Origin: Closterium sp. Naga37s-1
Lineage: Eukaryota; Streptophyta; Zygnematophyceae; Desmidiales; Closteriaceae
Reading direction: 5' to 3'
NCBI GenBank assembly: GCA_947471745.1
Contig: CANJKZ010000545.1
Coordinates: 438,501 to 502,500, forward strand
Length of the DNA stretch: 64,000 bases
The position numbers and the translations under genes were made by a program. Of the stretch, positions 34,412 to 64,000 are shown one piece after another. The first letter of the stretch is position 1. Each line of letters starts with the position of its first letter. The notes beneath the pieces were generated by a model, which made no database searches, was not told the DNA's origin, and saw only the letters and a list, made by a program, of their open reading frames with translations.

Positions 34412-37400
34412 ACACCGTTTTGTGGTCTCACGTTCGAGAGCACAGGTGCTGCTGCTGTTACTGCTGATGCTGGTGTTGCTGTTGCTGCGGTGGGTGCAGC
34501 AGCAGGGACAGCACCACCCCCACCACCTCCACTGCTCCTCAAGTTTCTAGAACCTCCCGACTCCGCCTGTCCCTCCCTTCCCTTAGTCACCCGACTCCAC
34601 AGCTCCGGATGCAGAGACCAGGTCCGGGGCCGCTCCACTCCCGAACCTGAAGCATCGGAGAGCCTCCGAGGTGCGGCCGAACCAGGGGAGAAGGGCCGGT
34701 GTGTCTGCTTTGCCCAAACACGTGTTCGAGAGGACAAGGGGGAGTGGCGAAACGAGGTGCGAGGGGATGTGGAACGGAAGGAAGAAGAGTGCAGGGCAAT
34801 GGTGGGCGAGCTTGGAGAGGACAAGGGGCGACGGGAGGAAGAGGTGGGATCAGCAGCATTTGAATCGATGTGCAGGTGGAGTCGAGGGGATGGTTGTGCG
34901 GAGGCAGATACATGGAGATCAGAGAGAGAGGTTGGGATATGGGGGTGAGTGGAGGAGGAGTGAGAGGTGGAGGCGACTGGTTGAGAAAGTGTGAATGAGG
35001 GGCTGCTGGGTGGGGCTGGCTTGATCACTGTATCTGAATGCACAGCAAAAACTTCATTTTCCAGCCATTCCGCTGCTGACGCTCCATGCGCCATCCTTGC
35101 ACCATCACCCCCTTCCTTACTTCCACTCTGCTGTGACCTACCCACCTCCCTCTCGTCCCCACTACCGCCCATACTCCATGCCCTGACTTTCCGCGTGCCA
35201 GCAGCAGGGCCAGGAGCAGTGGCAGGTGAGAAGGAGAAGCGGCGGGAGGGGGAGAGTGCAGTGCGGGCAGCAGAGAGCATCGTAGCGCCAAACGTTTGGA
35301 GGGGAGAACGGGAGGCGCGGTGTGGGTGGGGTGCAGCAGCTGTAGCCCCAATGGTGGTGGCACCGGCATCATTGGCATCATCGCGAGCTGCAACGGCAGC
35401 AGCAGCAGGTGTAGCAACGTTGGCAGCCTGCTGTTGTGCTTGTGCAGCAACGCGCGTCCCAGACTCCACTTTCCCACAACTGCCTGTTGCGGTGCGCCTT
35501 CCCTCTTGATCCTCTGCCGCCTCCGCCCCCTCTTGTGAATCATGCTCCGCCCCACTGCCCTCTCCTTCGTCCTCTGAAAAATCTCCAGGCTTGCCCGCAC
35601 TTGGCGAGGGGAGGTGTGGCGGCGGGGTGGTGAGGAGCAGAGGCGCTGTGTTGAACATTTCTTCCAGCTCATCTGGAGCATGATAGGAAGTATGAATACA
35701 CATGTACGAATGTTGATAAGAAAGACAGGGGGGGAGAAACAGCAACTCAAGGATTAAAGGGTGACTTAATAGTGGTGAAAAAGATGCTTGTAAAAAATGA
35801 GACGCTTTTCCATCTGTGCCTTGTCTTTGCATGTGCAACATCCGGCCACACACACAATGCCAACGCACCAGAGTTCTCACTCCCAGCACTATGGAACTCC
35901 TCGTCCTCCTGCTCCTCCTGCTCCACTCCCACTCCAAGCTCCTGTGCCCCCCTCCCCACGGTCCCATCCTTCCTCCTCCTTAATCCTGCCTTCCCATGAA
36001 CCCTCCTCTCCCCACTCAAGGACGGCACGCATGGCTTGCTGCCGCCTGCCATAGCCCAGGGTGGTGGGGAGGAAAGCGGGGATCCAAGAATGTCACACCA
36101 GGCATCACTTTGCCGCACCATGTTTCCAATGCGAAATCCATGACATGCCTTGATAAGGCATGCAGCAGCACAGCAAACTGATGCAGCAATGCAGTATCAT
36201 AACTTAAACGACAGAGCTGATGAGGCACAGGAGAGCAGCAAGTAGGCTAGCAGCAGCAGCACAAACAGCGGCAGCACAGACTCAGTCGTGAGTCAGCAAA
36301 AAATAATGGCAACAGGGCACATCATTCAAAGTGATAAGTGCTGGCAGTGAAAGTGTAGGCAGACGGACCTGCTTTGGAAGAGGAGGAGGATGCTGACACG
36401 CGGGCCCCACGAGGGGAGAGCACCTTGCGAGCAACTGAGAATACGGAGGACAGGCCCTTGGAGCGACGGGGGGAGGAGGGACGGACGCTCATACCACCTG
36501 CATCTGCCTCTGCAAACGCGATGGTAATGGTGATGGTGATGGTGAGGCAGGGAGGGGGAGAGTGGACGGTGATTGGCATAAGAACGGTAAGGGGTTTCAG
36601 CTGAGTGGGTGGTTGATGGAGAGTCATGAGGGAATTCACGGAGAGAAATGCTAGGACGAGCATCAGGGTCAGTCAGGGAATAGCATTGCGACGACACAGA
36701 CGCCGTTGCCTATCATACATAAGAAACTGGTGTGCCGATACCCAACTCCACAGGCTGACCAGACCCAACGAGCCCACACACGCACCTGGAGTAAGCATGG
36801 GAGTAGCGGGCTGCTGCTGAGTGCGCGAGTCACAGTGGTGGATGGTGAGCAACGCTCCTGCGCCCTCCTGCAGCTTGCCCACTAGTGCCCTGCCTGCCTG
36901 CGCCGGCAGCATCATGCCTGCTTGTGCGCCTCTCTGGCACAGGCTAGCTGCTGTCATGGAACTCGCCTGTGACAGGGTGTCTGTGGAGGGCAGCAACAAG
37001 GGGTGTGGGATGTGGGAGAGGGAGGAGGGGACAGGCGGAATGGTAAGGAGTAGAGGAAGGGTGAAAGGAGGATGGGAAAGCAGGGCGCTGAGATCAATAT
37101 TGTGAGAGACTGAGGCAAGGCAATGTATGCACATGGCAAGCAAGCGCATGCCCACAAATCACATGCCAGAGAATGCCTGCACATGAAGTGCCTCGCATCG
37201 AGCACAGTGCAGGCAGAGCCTGCGAGCAGCCAGTACCAGCACGTGCAGACTGGAAGTCATCGTCAGAGTGGCTGTTTGCATCCACGAACTCAGGAGGGGC
37301 CGCCCCCCACCATGCACGCTCGCCCTTCGCTGCCTTTCCTGCTGCCCCTGCTGTTGCTGCTTCTTCGCCACCAGCTGCTAGCCTTGGTTTGCGCTGACTA

Positions 37401-39275
37401 CTACCCTTCTTTCCCCTCGTGCCTTTCTCTGTCGCAAGGGGGAAACAGGATTGCGTCAAGAAGCTTAACAACGTCTTAGGAACATTGGAACAAGGAAAAT
37501 GAGAGGATTGCAGGAAGCGAGGAAGCAAGCACAGGAGCAAAGCTAGGCAATGCAAGCAGCAAGAGAACTTACGGGTCATCATGAAAACGTTAAGCCCGTC
37601 GTTTGCATTCACAGGAACCCTCTGCTTCTCCTTCTCCTCCTTCTCTTTCTCTCGTCCTCGTCTTCTCTTCACCACCTGTACCATCAAGCCCTCCTCATTC
37701 CCACGTGCCCCTCCATTACACTCCTGCACTTGACCATACACCTCTCCTCTCCCTCTGGTGCTACTTCCCACAAGTCCCCCTTCATTCGCAACCCTACCAT
37801 CTCTCTCTGCACCGCTCTCCACTGCGCTCTTACTCTGCCGACTCGCCTTTCTCTTCCTCCTGGGAAAGCAATACCCATCCGGCCCATCCCCATCCAGTCC
37901 ATATTCGCCACCCAAGCAAACCCTAGTCCTGCCCTTTCCCATCCGCCCTGCATGCATACCCCCCTCCTCGCTGTCACTCCCACTCGCCTCATACTGCAGA
38001 CAGCCCTTGCCACCCCCATCACCCCGCCTGCTGGACTCTCTGCTCCTGCCCCTCCGTGACCCTTGTTTGAGCAAGGACGGTCCATAGTAATCAAGAGCAG
38101 CGGAATCAGACAGCACGGGGCCGAGCAGATTTGATGAGGCTCTGACAGCATCGGAAGCTGATACAGCTGCTGCTGATGCTGATGCTGATCTTGCTGCTGC
38201 TGGGTTTGCTGGTGCTGGAGTTGCCTTTGCTACTTGTTGCGCCACAGCCCTTCCATCGTCGCCTCTCACTCCTCCCTTGCTTCGGCTGTCTTGCTGCTGC
38301 TGTTCATTGCCATTACGAGTCCAGCCTGCTGTGCCAGCAGCAATGCCCTTCCTGTGCCACGCTTGATTCTCTCCAGATAGAGGTCTCCTGCCACTGGAAT
38401 TCCTTTCCACAGCTCCATCTGGACCGTCCAATCTCATCTCTTCCCCGCTGTACGCCTCTGACCCAGCTGGTGCCCCTTCTCGCCTCGCCCCCTCCGCTTG
38501 AACCCCTTCCTCCGCTCTTCCTTCTACATCCACACTGCTTGCAGTTTTCTGACGGCCCCTTGCGTCTTCCGCCGATGCTTCTGCCGTGGGAGGAACGTCA
38601 AGAGCAGGCCGAATCTCTGGCAGACCAGACCCCGGACCAGGACCACTCGCCATGGTGGGGACGTGGCGGTCAGTCACACTGATTTCTACATCCGCTCCAC
38701 TTGCTGCTTGCGAGCTTGAGTCTGAGACAAGAACGGTAGAAGAGAGAGCACAGGAAGTGTCGCTACAGGGCTACAGGCCATGACCACGTCAACAGAGATC
38801 ACAGCTAGAATGAACGAAATTCGCTCCGTTTGATTCACGAGACCAGCTATACTGAATTCAGCGTACCTTCTCTGGCGCTCTGCAGCTCGTCTTCCCCCGA
38901 GTCCTGCCTGGAGGGCGCATCTGCAAACTCCTCTGCTTCGTCCTCGCGGCCCATATCCGCTCTGCCAGCAGCAGCAACATTAGCAGCAGCACCAACACCA
39001 CCACTGCTACTACCTGCTTCTCTTGCTGCTGCTAGTTCTGCTTCCGCGGTAGATATCGCAGCTGACGCTAGCTGCGCAAACACTTTGCCATTCTTTGCCT
39101 CGGCGTTCATTTTCTGCACGTGTTGGCCTTGCTGCTCGACGGTCGAGCTCCCTCGTGCTGCCGTTTCAACATCAGGCTTCTTGCCAGACGTTCTGCTGCT
39201 CTGAACCTTCTTCCCTCCGTTCCCAGAAGAAGCATCGCCTCCCTCCACCCGAGGCTTTGAGAAGCACGAACCCAT
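30910..39275 (-). CDS. EDR2_C (DUF1336) domain protein with N-myristoylation start, CW14-like (13 exons)
   Basis: Exons: 39275-38867, 38721-37573, 37428-37237, 36980-36786, 36509-36369, 36177-35869, 35672-33735, 33474-33282, 33104-32819, 32578-32435, 32123-31587, 31327-31205, 31011-30910; every junction keeps phase, total 1905 aa. The start MGSCFSKP fits N-myristoylation plus a palmitoylatable Cys. Residues about 20-1440 are low-complexity and probably disordered, with acidic patches such as HSDDDFQSARAG that recall CW14 proteins. The C-terminal DUF1336 part reads CWMTISPACLPVRGTSYF, KLTHIARLLDLP, EGFSLVLYAHL, VPFKERLKLMV, GPDYLEIDIDLHQLPQSSRK and NEVPEPVIACARLNHL. An acidic insert of about 110 residues interrupts it in exon 11. 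Plant relatives act at membranes (EDR2 in defence and cell death); CW14 function is not well known. The usual family length is 450-750 aa. Confidence 0.85.
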
Positions 39276-40916
39276 TATGTCGCTTCCCCTGCTCCCCCGT
39301 CCCCCTGCTTTCCCTGCTCGCCCACTTCCCCTGCTCCCCCTGCTCAGACGACGGCTGGCACTGCGGTTGCACTACTGCTCACGGTGTTCGCACTAGTGCA
39401 TGCTCGAACGGCATGTGCTACAACGGAATGAGCAGTTCGTGACACCTCTCATAGCCCGGGTCAGGGCAATCAGATCTCGTTCGGGTGGTGTCATGGCGGA
39501 TACTAAGCTACTCTGTGAAACGGATGCGTGGAAAGGCTTCAGTCGAAATTCCTGAGGTGCACCGGAATCAAGATTCCATAAGCTGGTCAGAATGGGCCAA
39601 GGAATTAAAAAACCTATGAGGTTGTAGGGAAGAGCTTTTATTTGTAGAAGCTGGATGCGATCCGGCCAAGTCGAACCGCTAACGTCTACGTTACGCAGCG
39701 CAGCTCACGTGCGAACCGGCCTGAATATTAACATGGAGTCAAGAACCCCCTCGCTGCACTGGGCTGGTATGTTTCGGGGATCGACAATAACGACCACTAT
39801 CGCAATGGTTCTACGACGGACAATTAGGGTATCAATAACGCCGAGGGGGACAGTTCTTGAGAGAAAAAAGGATGTCACAGGGTCCCTTGACATAGGGGTG
39901 CTAACAGCTTCGGGGTAAGTGTGCTAAGAGCTTCGCAAGAACAATGATGTGTTCTGTTGGTGGAATTCAAGTTCAAAGGTGCAACGGAGGTACCCAGCGG
40001 CATTTGCAAAGGAACGAACGCTAGAGAAGTCGGCTTGGTCAAACGTAGCAGACTCGAAAGTCCATTAGTGTTTCGTTAGGTACGAGGACACGGTTGCAGG
40101 GTGCAAACATTGAAAATGCGAGGCAGTGGTGAGATGAGAAGGTGTCGCATCTGCTGTGTGGCTGAACGATGGCAGCAGTGCGTAGCAAGGAAGGGAAGTC
40201 AAAATCAGGTTTGTCAAGCACAGGGAAAAGCAGGTTAGTCACACACTCTCATCACAGTTCCTAACGAATTTCCACCACACACGAAACCGATGGGTCGAAC
40301 CTTGGGAATGTATGGCTATTGTTACATAAACATTTCTTCGCCTGCCCCTCGCCATCCTTGTCGCTCAGCGAAGCTGAGAGTGAGCGACATATCGTTGGCA
40401 AAGTTCCCCAGCAGTGACGCGCGGCACAGAGCTGATGAGGCGAGGACCTTGGGTTTGTTTTGCTCCTTCCAGGTCGGAGGGAAAAGCGAATCGGGGTCTG
40501 GCGAAAAGTCAGACCGATGATGAAAACGGACGGCCAGCAGGGATGGTTCATTGTTGTCAGCTGAGACATCAGGCACGGCGTCCAGTAAATCTTACGAAAC
40601 ATCCCTGTATGGATGGGCTGTGGTATATCCTAAAGCAAAAAGCCAGGGCTACCTTCTCACACCTAAACAAAAAGGTTCATACGAGAAATGCTCAATGTGC
40701 AACATTAAACCTGTGACCTCGGGTTGTCTTGCCCTACACAACCAAGGTAGAGCCTCCATCATCTCAATAGTACGCCTGATGTGAAAATGTAACAAAACGG
40801 TATCAATAAGGGCTCCTAATGGAAACCCGTAATGCTGTACAAGAGAGTAACAAAACATTCTCCCAGCAGTCTTAAGTACCACATGCATCACGCATCTAAG
40901 CAGTATACCGAACTGG
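39276..40916. other. Intergenic region upstream of the EDR2_C gene
   Basis: It holds the EDR2_C promoter and the 3' end of the oxidoreductase gene. Short frames (up to about 113 codons near 40261-40602) show no family motif, and no repeat boundary or RNA gene was recognised. Confidence 0.45.
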
Positions 40917-42509
40917 TCAGTCCATTTTCACAACCACCTTCCCCACCACGTGGCCTTCCATGCTCCGTGTCCATGCATCCCTGGCCTTCTCAAAAGGAAC
41001 TGTAGCATCCAGCGTCACATTCAGCTTCCCATCAACCACCAATTTTGCCAGAACCTCCAGATCCGAGCCCTTGCCTTCCATCAAAATGGGGTACACCTTC
41101 TTGGGGCGAAAAGCAATGGATCGCCACAACCCCAGAGCCATAATTGAAGGTGGTGGCGTGAGGTGCAACCACTTACCGTTTGGAGGAAGCACCCGGTCCA
41201 CAGTGGCAACAGACAGGCCGCTAGTGCCGTCAACCACTGCATTGTACAGCTCAGCCGGGGGCAGTGGGGTAGCAGCGGAGGCAGACAGGCGCTGCCCAGC
41301 CTCCGTCTTGTAATCCAGCACCTCATCCGCTCCCAGCTTTTTCGCAAATTCAAAGTTGCGTGCTCCCACGGTGGCTGTCACATGTGCTCCTGCCAGCTTG
41401 GCCAGCTGCACAGCCAGATGCCCCACGCCTCCTGATGCGTTCGCCACCAACACACGCCCACTGTAGCCGCCCTTTACGTCATCGGCAGGAGTGGAGGGCA
41501 GAGGCAAGCCGGCGGAATTACGCAGGGCCTGAAGGGCTGTCTCGCCCGCGATTGGAAGGGCAGCTGCGACTTCAGGGGGGACGGCAGCGGGCCTGGGAGC
41601 GCTACCTGATGCTGGGAGCACAGCATATTGTGCCAGCGCACCCAGTTTCTGGAACAAACGAACACGGGGATCACCACATTGATGCAATTTTCAGCAGACG
41701 AAGATGATAAAACACCAAACAAGCTTGTGAGGAGTGGAGGTGAGAGGGAACATGGAAGCACGGAAATTGGGAGGCGGGTAAAGTACTCACGAAAGGCGAA
41801 GATGAGCCGAAGACACTGTCGCCCACTTTGTACTTGGTCACTCCTGGCCCCAGCCCCACCACATCACCTGCAATATCCATCCCTGCACAGCCAGGGACGG
41901 ATGGAGATGGAGGACGGGTCAGGAACGAGTGCGGGAGGGAGGAAGGGTGGGAGGAGCGAGAGAGGGAGGGAGTGAGGGACGGAGGGAAGACAAAGGGAGG
42001 AAAACCGGGAGAAGGAAAGCAAGATGTTTGCGAGCAGAGAGGGAGGAGAGGGGGATTACCAGGAGTGGCCGGATAACGCAGCGGCAAGATGGGGATGTAG
42101 CCGTTTTGAATCTTCCAGTCCACGGGGTTGATACTCGCCGCGCTCACCTTCACCAGCACCTCGCCCTTGCCGGGCTTCGGTACTGGCGCGTTCTCGTTCA
42201 GCTACGATTGATGAGGCGAAAAACGGAAGGGTGGGGTGGGATGGAGAGGGGTGTGTAACGGGGAAGGGGCGGTGAGTAGGATGGAGATGTACTGTTTTGT
42301 TTTGTGATGCTGACGGTGCAACGAGACAAATCAGTATATGTTTTCAGATCTGACGCCCTAGAAAGATGAAAGAGTAACTTGGAATTGATAGGAAGATGTG
42401 GGACGAAACAGCAGCGCGTTCTTACATGCAAAGCCTCTGCGCCGCCGCCGCGCTTTGAGTATTGCCAGGCCGACATCTTTTCCGGCACCACTGGATCTGC
42501 ACCCGCCAT
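40917..42509 (-). CDS. NAD(P)H-dependent quinone oxidoreductase-like protein, zinc-free MDR family (4 exons)
   Basis: Exons 42509-42426, 42201-42060, 41882-41791 and 41648-40917 join in phase to 349 aa. It begins MAGADPVVPEKMSAWQYSKR, then INPVDWKIQNGYIP, PATPGMDIAGDVVGLGPGV and GALAQYAV of the GroES-like fold, followed by the Rossmann motif ANASGGVGHLAVQLAKLAGA and KKLGADEVLDYK. The C-terminus is KARDAWTRSMEGHVVGKVVV. Zinc-ligand Cys residues of classical alcohol dehydrogenases are absent, as in quinone or enone reductases. It most resembles the plant chloroplast-envelope quinone oxidoreductase homologue (CEQORH/AOR, about 329 aa), which reduces reactive carbonyls or long-chain enones with NADPH; that protein lacks a cleavable transit peptide, and none is evident here. 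The exact substrate cannot be told from sequence. Confidence 0.88.
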
Positions 42510-43197
42510 GGTGGACCGCGTATCGGACGGATCTAGAGTCTGGAAAAATACAGCTCAAGTCCTCTTGAAGCTTGAATTCAAACACGAGTAGTTGTCAGGC
42601 GGAAATGCAAGTGAAATAAAATTTGGACCTGACAGATAGAAATGAAAGAGGCCAGCGCAAATGGACTGGATGTCGAGCTCGAGAAGGGGGCATAGGCCAG
42701 AGAAGAAATCCCTCCACGCAGTTCCTGGCGAGGTGAGGCTTCGCTCTGCTTCGACCCCTTCGTTTCGCAAGCTCGTTGGACGGAGCCACTTGCAGGTGGG
42801 GAACGAAGCGAAGGTCACCATGTGCCCAATCTTTGTTTGACCTGGTTCAGGAAGTCCGTTGCAGTACGTTTTAGTGTTCTGTTTTTTGTTGAGCGACCCA
42901 TGCAGCGAAACACGTGATGAACGAACGTTGCGAATGTTGGGCACACGCCATCGATGCGGTGATTGTGGAGTGACGCGGTCCAATGAGAGCGATGGGACTC
43001 GTCACGCCTGGGCTCAAGCGCGGAATCTCCGACATGACTGTGCATGCACAGGGCGACCTCCAGGACTGTCTGCACCATTGATAAGTTCATTCAATGGACT
43101 AAACTCTTTACCAGGTTTCAAACAGAGGATACATTTTAGCAGCACCGTAATCTATTGCACCGAACAAAAGACCAAGCCCAACAAAAGTCAAGCGCAT
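42510..43197. other. Intergenic region between the oxidoreductase and CHD3 genes
   Basis: It holds the oxidoreductase promoter and the CHD3 3' end. No coding motif, RNA gene or repeat was recognised. Confidence 0.45.
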
Positions 43198-60636
<17,439 letters not shown>

Positions 60637-62406
60637 CGTCCCCCGTGCGACTCAGCACCCGTGTATTCACAAGCAACCGAAAGAATCGCGTGATGATTAA
60701 CCCGCAACGTCACTTTCCCAAGATTAGGACTCCACTGACGAGCGATATTGGCACACCAACCCGAGTCTTTAATCTACACTCCGGAAGACAGTGCCCCGCA
60801 CAGTAGCCCAGTGCGGTTTCCAAGTCCTCGGAGTGGTCGATAAGTTGCGGTGCATTCCCTTGCAAAAATACCCGACGATCGTGCCGGTCGAATGTAAGAA
60901 GCCGCTTAGTCGATGGTAAGTAGAGACTTCACATCCCAGTTCCACGATGGGCAACCAAGAGGGTGTGCTTACCCTCCAACATCTCCGATTAAAGTGATCC
61001 CCTTAGCGATCCGAGCAATATGCGATCATACGTCACTCGTCATCAAGAAACTTCGCGACTTTGCCGAAACGCGAAGAGATCCCACAGGAAGGTGACTAAT
61101 AGCCGAACCCTCAGCGCAGGTCGCGGACAGACATGGACGCCTTACAAGAGCAATTAACGCGACCAAACCCTAGCCAACGACTCTACGAAAGCGATAAGAC
61201 TTCCGCTCATCGCTGCCTCTTCTTCTCCGCTCGTTCCGCCACCACCTGACCTGGCGTGCAGCGCGCCACGGCCAGGCTGTGGGGTAGGATAAGCGGATGG
61301 GGGAGGTTGCGGTGGGGAGATTCCGTTTGGCGGAATCCCCATGCCACGTGGCAAACCCCTCCATCAAATCACTGTTGCGGAGGTTCGGAAATCGCAAGTT
61401 CGGGCGTGCGAAGCTGAAGCGACGTTTCGCGGTGGGCGGATTCATCGCACGCAAGGGCAACGAGGGGTGAACTTGCGGAAACGTGCGCAGATCTTGCGCA
61501 AGGTGGCACACCTCGTCCGCCAGATATTCCCAAGGGGAAAGGCCACCAACATCCACCGCCATCGCCACTGGGTTTGAGTGGGGACCCGCAAAGACGGAAC
61601 CTCATGAAGTGCTGCAAATTGCGCTGTCAAAGGAACAATCAGCCCTTACATAAACATTATGCGAAATGTATACAGTCGCACTGAACAAAAGTGTTCCCTT
61701 ACGAAAAATGGGTCCGGTTCGGTTTCGAGCCTACAATTTGAATGGCAACGAATCGAGCCAGTCAGAAGCAAGACTGCCGAAGCGCAAGCCTACAAGGAAG
61801 CAGCGTCGAACCGCGCTTTTGATTCCGCCACCCTGTCATCCTCGATCTTGCCTTGAAGTGCATCTGCTGCAGATCGACGGCGTACAAGTATGCTCGATGC
61901 AACTAGCGCGCAGTGCCAGCAAGATTCATTGGCTCTCCTAATCTCGCGGCTTTACCCAAATGACTACCGCTGGGCTTGGTCGGTGTAAATGGTGGCGGGG
62001 TCGAATGACCCAGTCAGTGTCCATGGCGGCGAAAGTCTCACATGCCTGCCCCACGGTTGTAAAATAAGCAAATCTGAGTGTGAAAGTCCACCGACCGTCA
62101 TCCGATAGCAGTTCCCTCAGTAATTTCCTTTGAGAGGAATCCGTTCAGGCGTAAGCAGTCGCTACTTGCAATCAGGAACGACTGCATTCGACCACGAAAG
62201 CGAGACGAACAGATTTGCCAACCATGAGAACACTATGTCGCTCGCCCATATTCCAACGCCAGACGTGTGCTTTAGATCTAGACCACCAACCTTCGCGGCT
62301 TTACGTATTGAGTGTCTTCCTTGGTGCGTTAGTGCTCGCTTTCCTTAACTCTCTTTGAGCGAGCATCGAGCAGGCAGCACTTTTTATCCCCGATGCGGCC
62401 TTTGCG
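60637..62406. other. Divergent intergenic region between CHD3 and the secreted-protein gene
   Basis: About 1.77 kb separates the minus-strand CHD3 start from the plus-strand gene. It is AT-richer than its surroundings and must carry both promoters. No RNA gene, transposon end or conserved frame was recognised. Confidence 0.45.
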
Positions 62407-64000
62407 ATGACACGCATCAGTTCATCCGCGCAACTACCCTTCCCTCTCCTCCTGCTACTCCTCCTCAATCATTTCGCAAGAAACGATGCTTTGGCGGTTC
62501 CATCAGATCCACCCGCCGCCGACAGCGGCGCCGAGCGCGCGGTTATATCCGCGGGCGTGGACGATCCGCGGTCAGACCACGGTGTGGGTAAGCGGAGGCA
62601 GCGTTTCGTTCGACTATGCAATCCGAGGCTGCGTCATCATCGCCCTTTCAATCGCCTTCGTACTACCCTGCTTAGATGATGGCTACCTGATTCCGAAAAC
62701 GACAAGCAGCCCGTACTGCTTTCCCCCAGGAACAATTGTATTGCGTAGTACGCGAATCGCGCTGTTTATTATCGTAGCGCGTTCCGCCTCACTTCCGCGC
62801 CGACGATCTCCTGTGCGTTCTGTACCCCATCCCTTCCCCTTCCCCACGCACTTCACCCCCTCACCCCTACCCCCTTCCCCCTGCCCCCTTCCCGCTTCCC
62901 CTTTCCCCCTTCCCCCTTCCCCTTGTCTTTGCCCCAGCGGAGCCGGCGGAGGGTAGCAGCTCGGTGTGCAGGTTCGACAGGGAAAAAGGCACCTTCTCAC
63001 ACGAGCCGTACAAACCAAGCAGGTACGAAGTGGATAGGTATGCCGGACAAGGGGATGGTCTTAGATCGAATCCTGTACTATTCTCCAATGGAGGCCCAAA
63101 AGTGTTGTCTTTTGGTTCTGAGTGTCCTCCGCATCCCATGACCCGTGTGTCCTGAACAGCTTATAATGCGCCTGCTCCGCCCGCGAAGCAATGAATGACA
63201 CCCTGTCTGTGCACTCTGCTCTTCCATCCTCTCACTTCTCTCACCCTCCCTCGCCCCCCTTTTATGCCCCCTTCTCATCCTCCCAGCACGCTCACCTCAG
63301 ACGACTCCTGGGCACCACATGGCACCGCACTGCACCTCTCTGGATCCTGTCGTTTCCTCTTGAACGCCTCCTGCGCTGTGGTTGCCATCTTTCCAGGTAG
63401 CTGTCCCTCCTCCCCCAACCTGACTGCTAGCTGGATGCTCCTTAGTCCGAAGCTTCTGACCTCGTCCTTTGCCCCATAAACCTGAAACTTTCACACTCTC
63501 CCGTCTCATTTCATGTCCCATCCCCCATCCCTCCATCCCTCCATCCCTCCATCCCTCCATCCCTTCCACCAGAACCATGTGACGACAGCAATCCCTGCAC
63601 TGTCGACGCCTGTGCGTGGCACGGCCATGGCCCCTTGTCCCTCTCGCCCTGCCTGCCGCACCCCCACTGCTTCTTCCACCCGCCCCACTGCACACACACC
63701 CTTCTCCCTGACTGCACGCACAGTACCACCACCACCACCACCGCCACCACTGCCACCACCACAACCGTGTCTCCCCTTCGCCACCTCTCCTCCTCCTCGC
63801 CCACTCCCAAGCACAATGCGTTGCTGTCTGAAACTACCACTTCGCTCGCTCTCCATGCCCAACCACACACACGTGCCCTCCCTCTGCTCTACCCCCCGCC
63901 CGCACCTCTTGCCCCATCCCCACCTGCACCTCGCGACTCCCTCATGGTCCTAGCACGCTCCCTCCAGCCACACAACCTCGACTGTGCATTCCACTCCCAC
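62407..64000 (+). CDS. Secreted Cys-rich protein of unknown function, 5' part (runs off the window)
   Basis: Proposed exons 62407-62588, 62938-63022, 63065-63144, 63301-63396 and 63573 to beyond 64000; all four junctions keep phase. Exon 1 starts MTRISSSAQLPFPLLLLLLL, a clear signal peptide. The mature part has evenly placed Cys residues: SSVCRFDREKGTFSHEPYKP, LSFGSECPPHP, SGSCRFLLNASCAVVAIFP and EPCDDSNPCTVDACAWHG. The last stretch resembles the short Cys repeats (CTDC type, PF00526-like) of Dictyostelium and bacterial secreted proteins; that comparison is from memory of the consensus. The sequence after about 63650 is His/Thr/Pro-rich. The intron between exons 2 and 3 would be only about 42 bp, which is a weak point. 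An alternative start at 62486 would give a signal-anchor instead. No function is assigned. Confidence 0.5.

Noticed and set aside
40261-40602. 113-codon minus-strand frame between genes
   Set aside because: No motif, no splice context and composition like the surrounding intergenic DNA.
61154-61630. Overlapping small frames upstream of CHD3
   Set aside because: Several frames of similar length on both strands with no family signature; likely promoter region.

Overview
The window is nuclear DNA of a streptophyte (land-plant lineage or, more likely, charophyte green alga). The host genes have many introns and plant-type orthology: a cytochrome-b5-free sulfite oxidase ending in a peroxisomal signal, an EDR2_C/DUF1336 protein with an N-myristoylation start, and a CHD3 remodeler of the CHR4/PKR1 type. 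They sit beside Ty1/copia elements primed by initiator-Met tRNA. High GC, simple-repeat introns and long low-complexity protein tracts make a zygnematophycean alga such as Closterium my best guess, but that is inference and not proven by the sequence.

Left third (1-25.8 kb) is mostly transposable-element DNA. Two decayed plus-strand copia pol fragments (1-3.4 kb and 3.46-4.86 kb) are followed by a truncated minus-strand LTR end, a 31-bp GC-rich tandem array, and one host gene, a secreted GH28 polygalacturonase (9020-6258, minus). Then comes a non-autonomous hAT-like element (9540-10312, 8-bp target duplication) and a large nested cluster. The outer copia C (11339-25758, plus) was entered by copia B (11537-17799, minus, 454-bp LTRs, AGCAC duplication). 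B was itself entered by a 143-bp solo LTR (15487-15629, AGAAC duplication). C was also entered by a second hAT-like element (23988-24687). C ends about 180 bp from the sulfite oxidase stop codon.

Right two thirds (25.9-64 kb) is gene-rich. On the minus strand in tandem lie sulfite oxidase (11 exons, 420 aa), an EDR2_C/CW14-like protein (13 exons, 1905 aa), a zinc-free quinone oxidoreductase (4 exons, 349 aa) and a giant CHD3-type remodeler (17 exons, 4276 aa; PWWP-like, two PHD, two chromo, SNF2/helicase, SANT-like). Divergent from the last, a plus-strand gene for a secreted Cys-rich protein starts at 62407 and runs off the end.

Exon models were built by hand from splice signals, reading phase and family motifs. 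For sulfite oxidase, EDR2_C, the oxidoreductase and CHD3 every exon junction keeps phase and the total is divisible by three. No operon-like relation is implied: the genes share orientation but serve different processes (sulfite detoxification, membrane/lipid signalling, quinone or enone reduction, chromatin remodelling, pectin breakdown).
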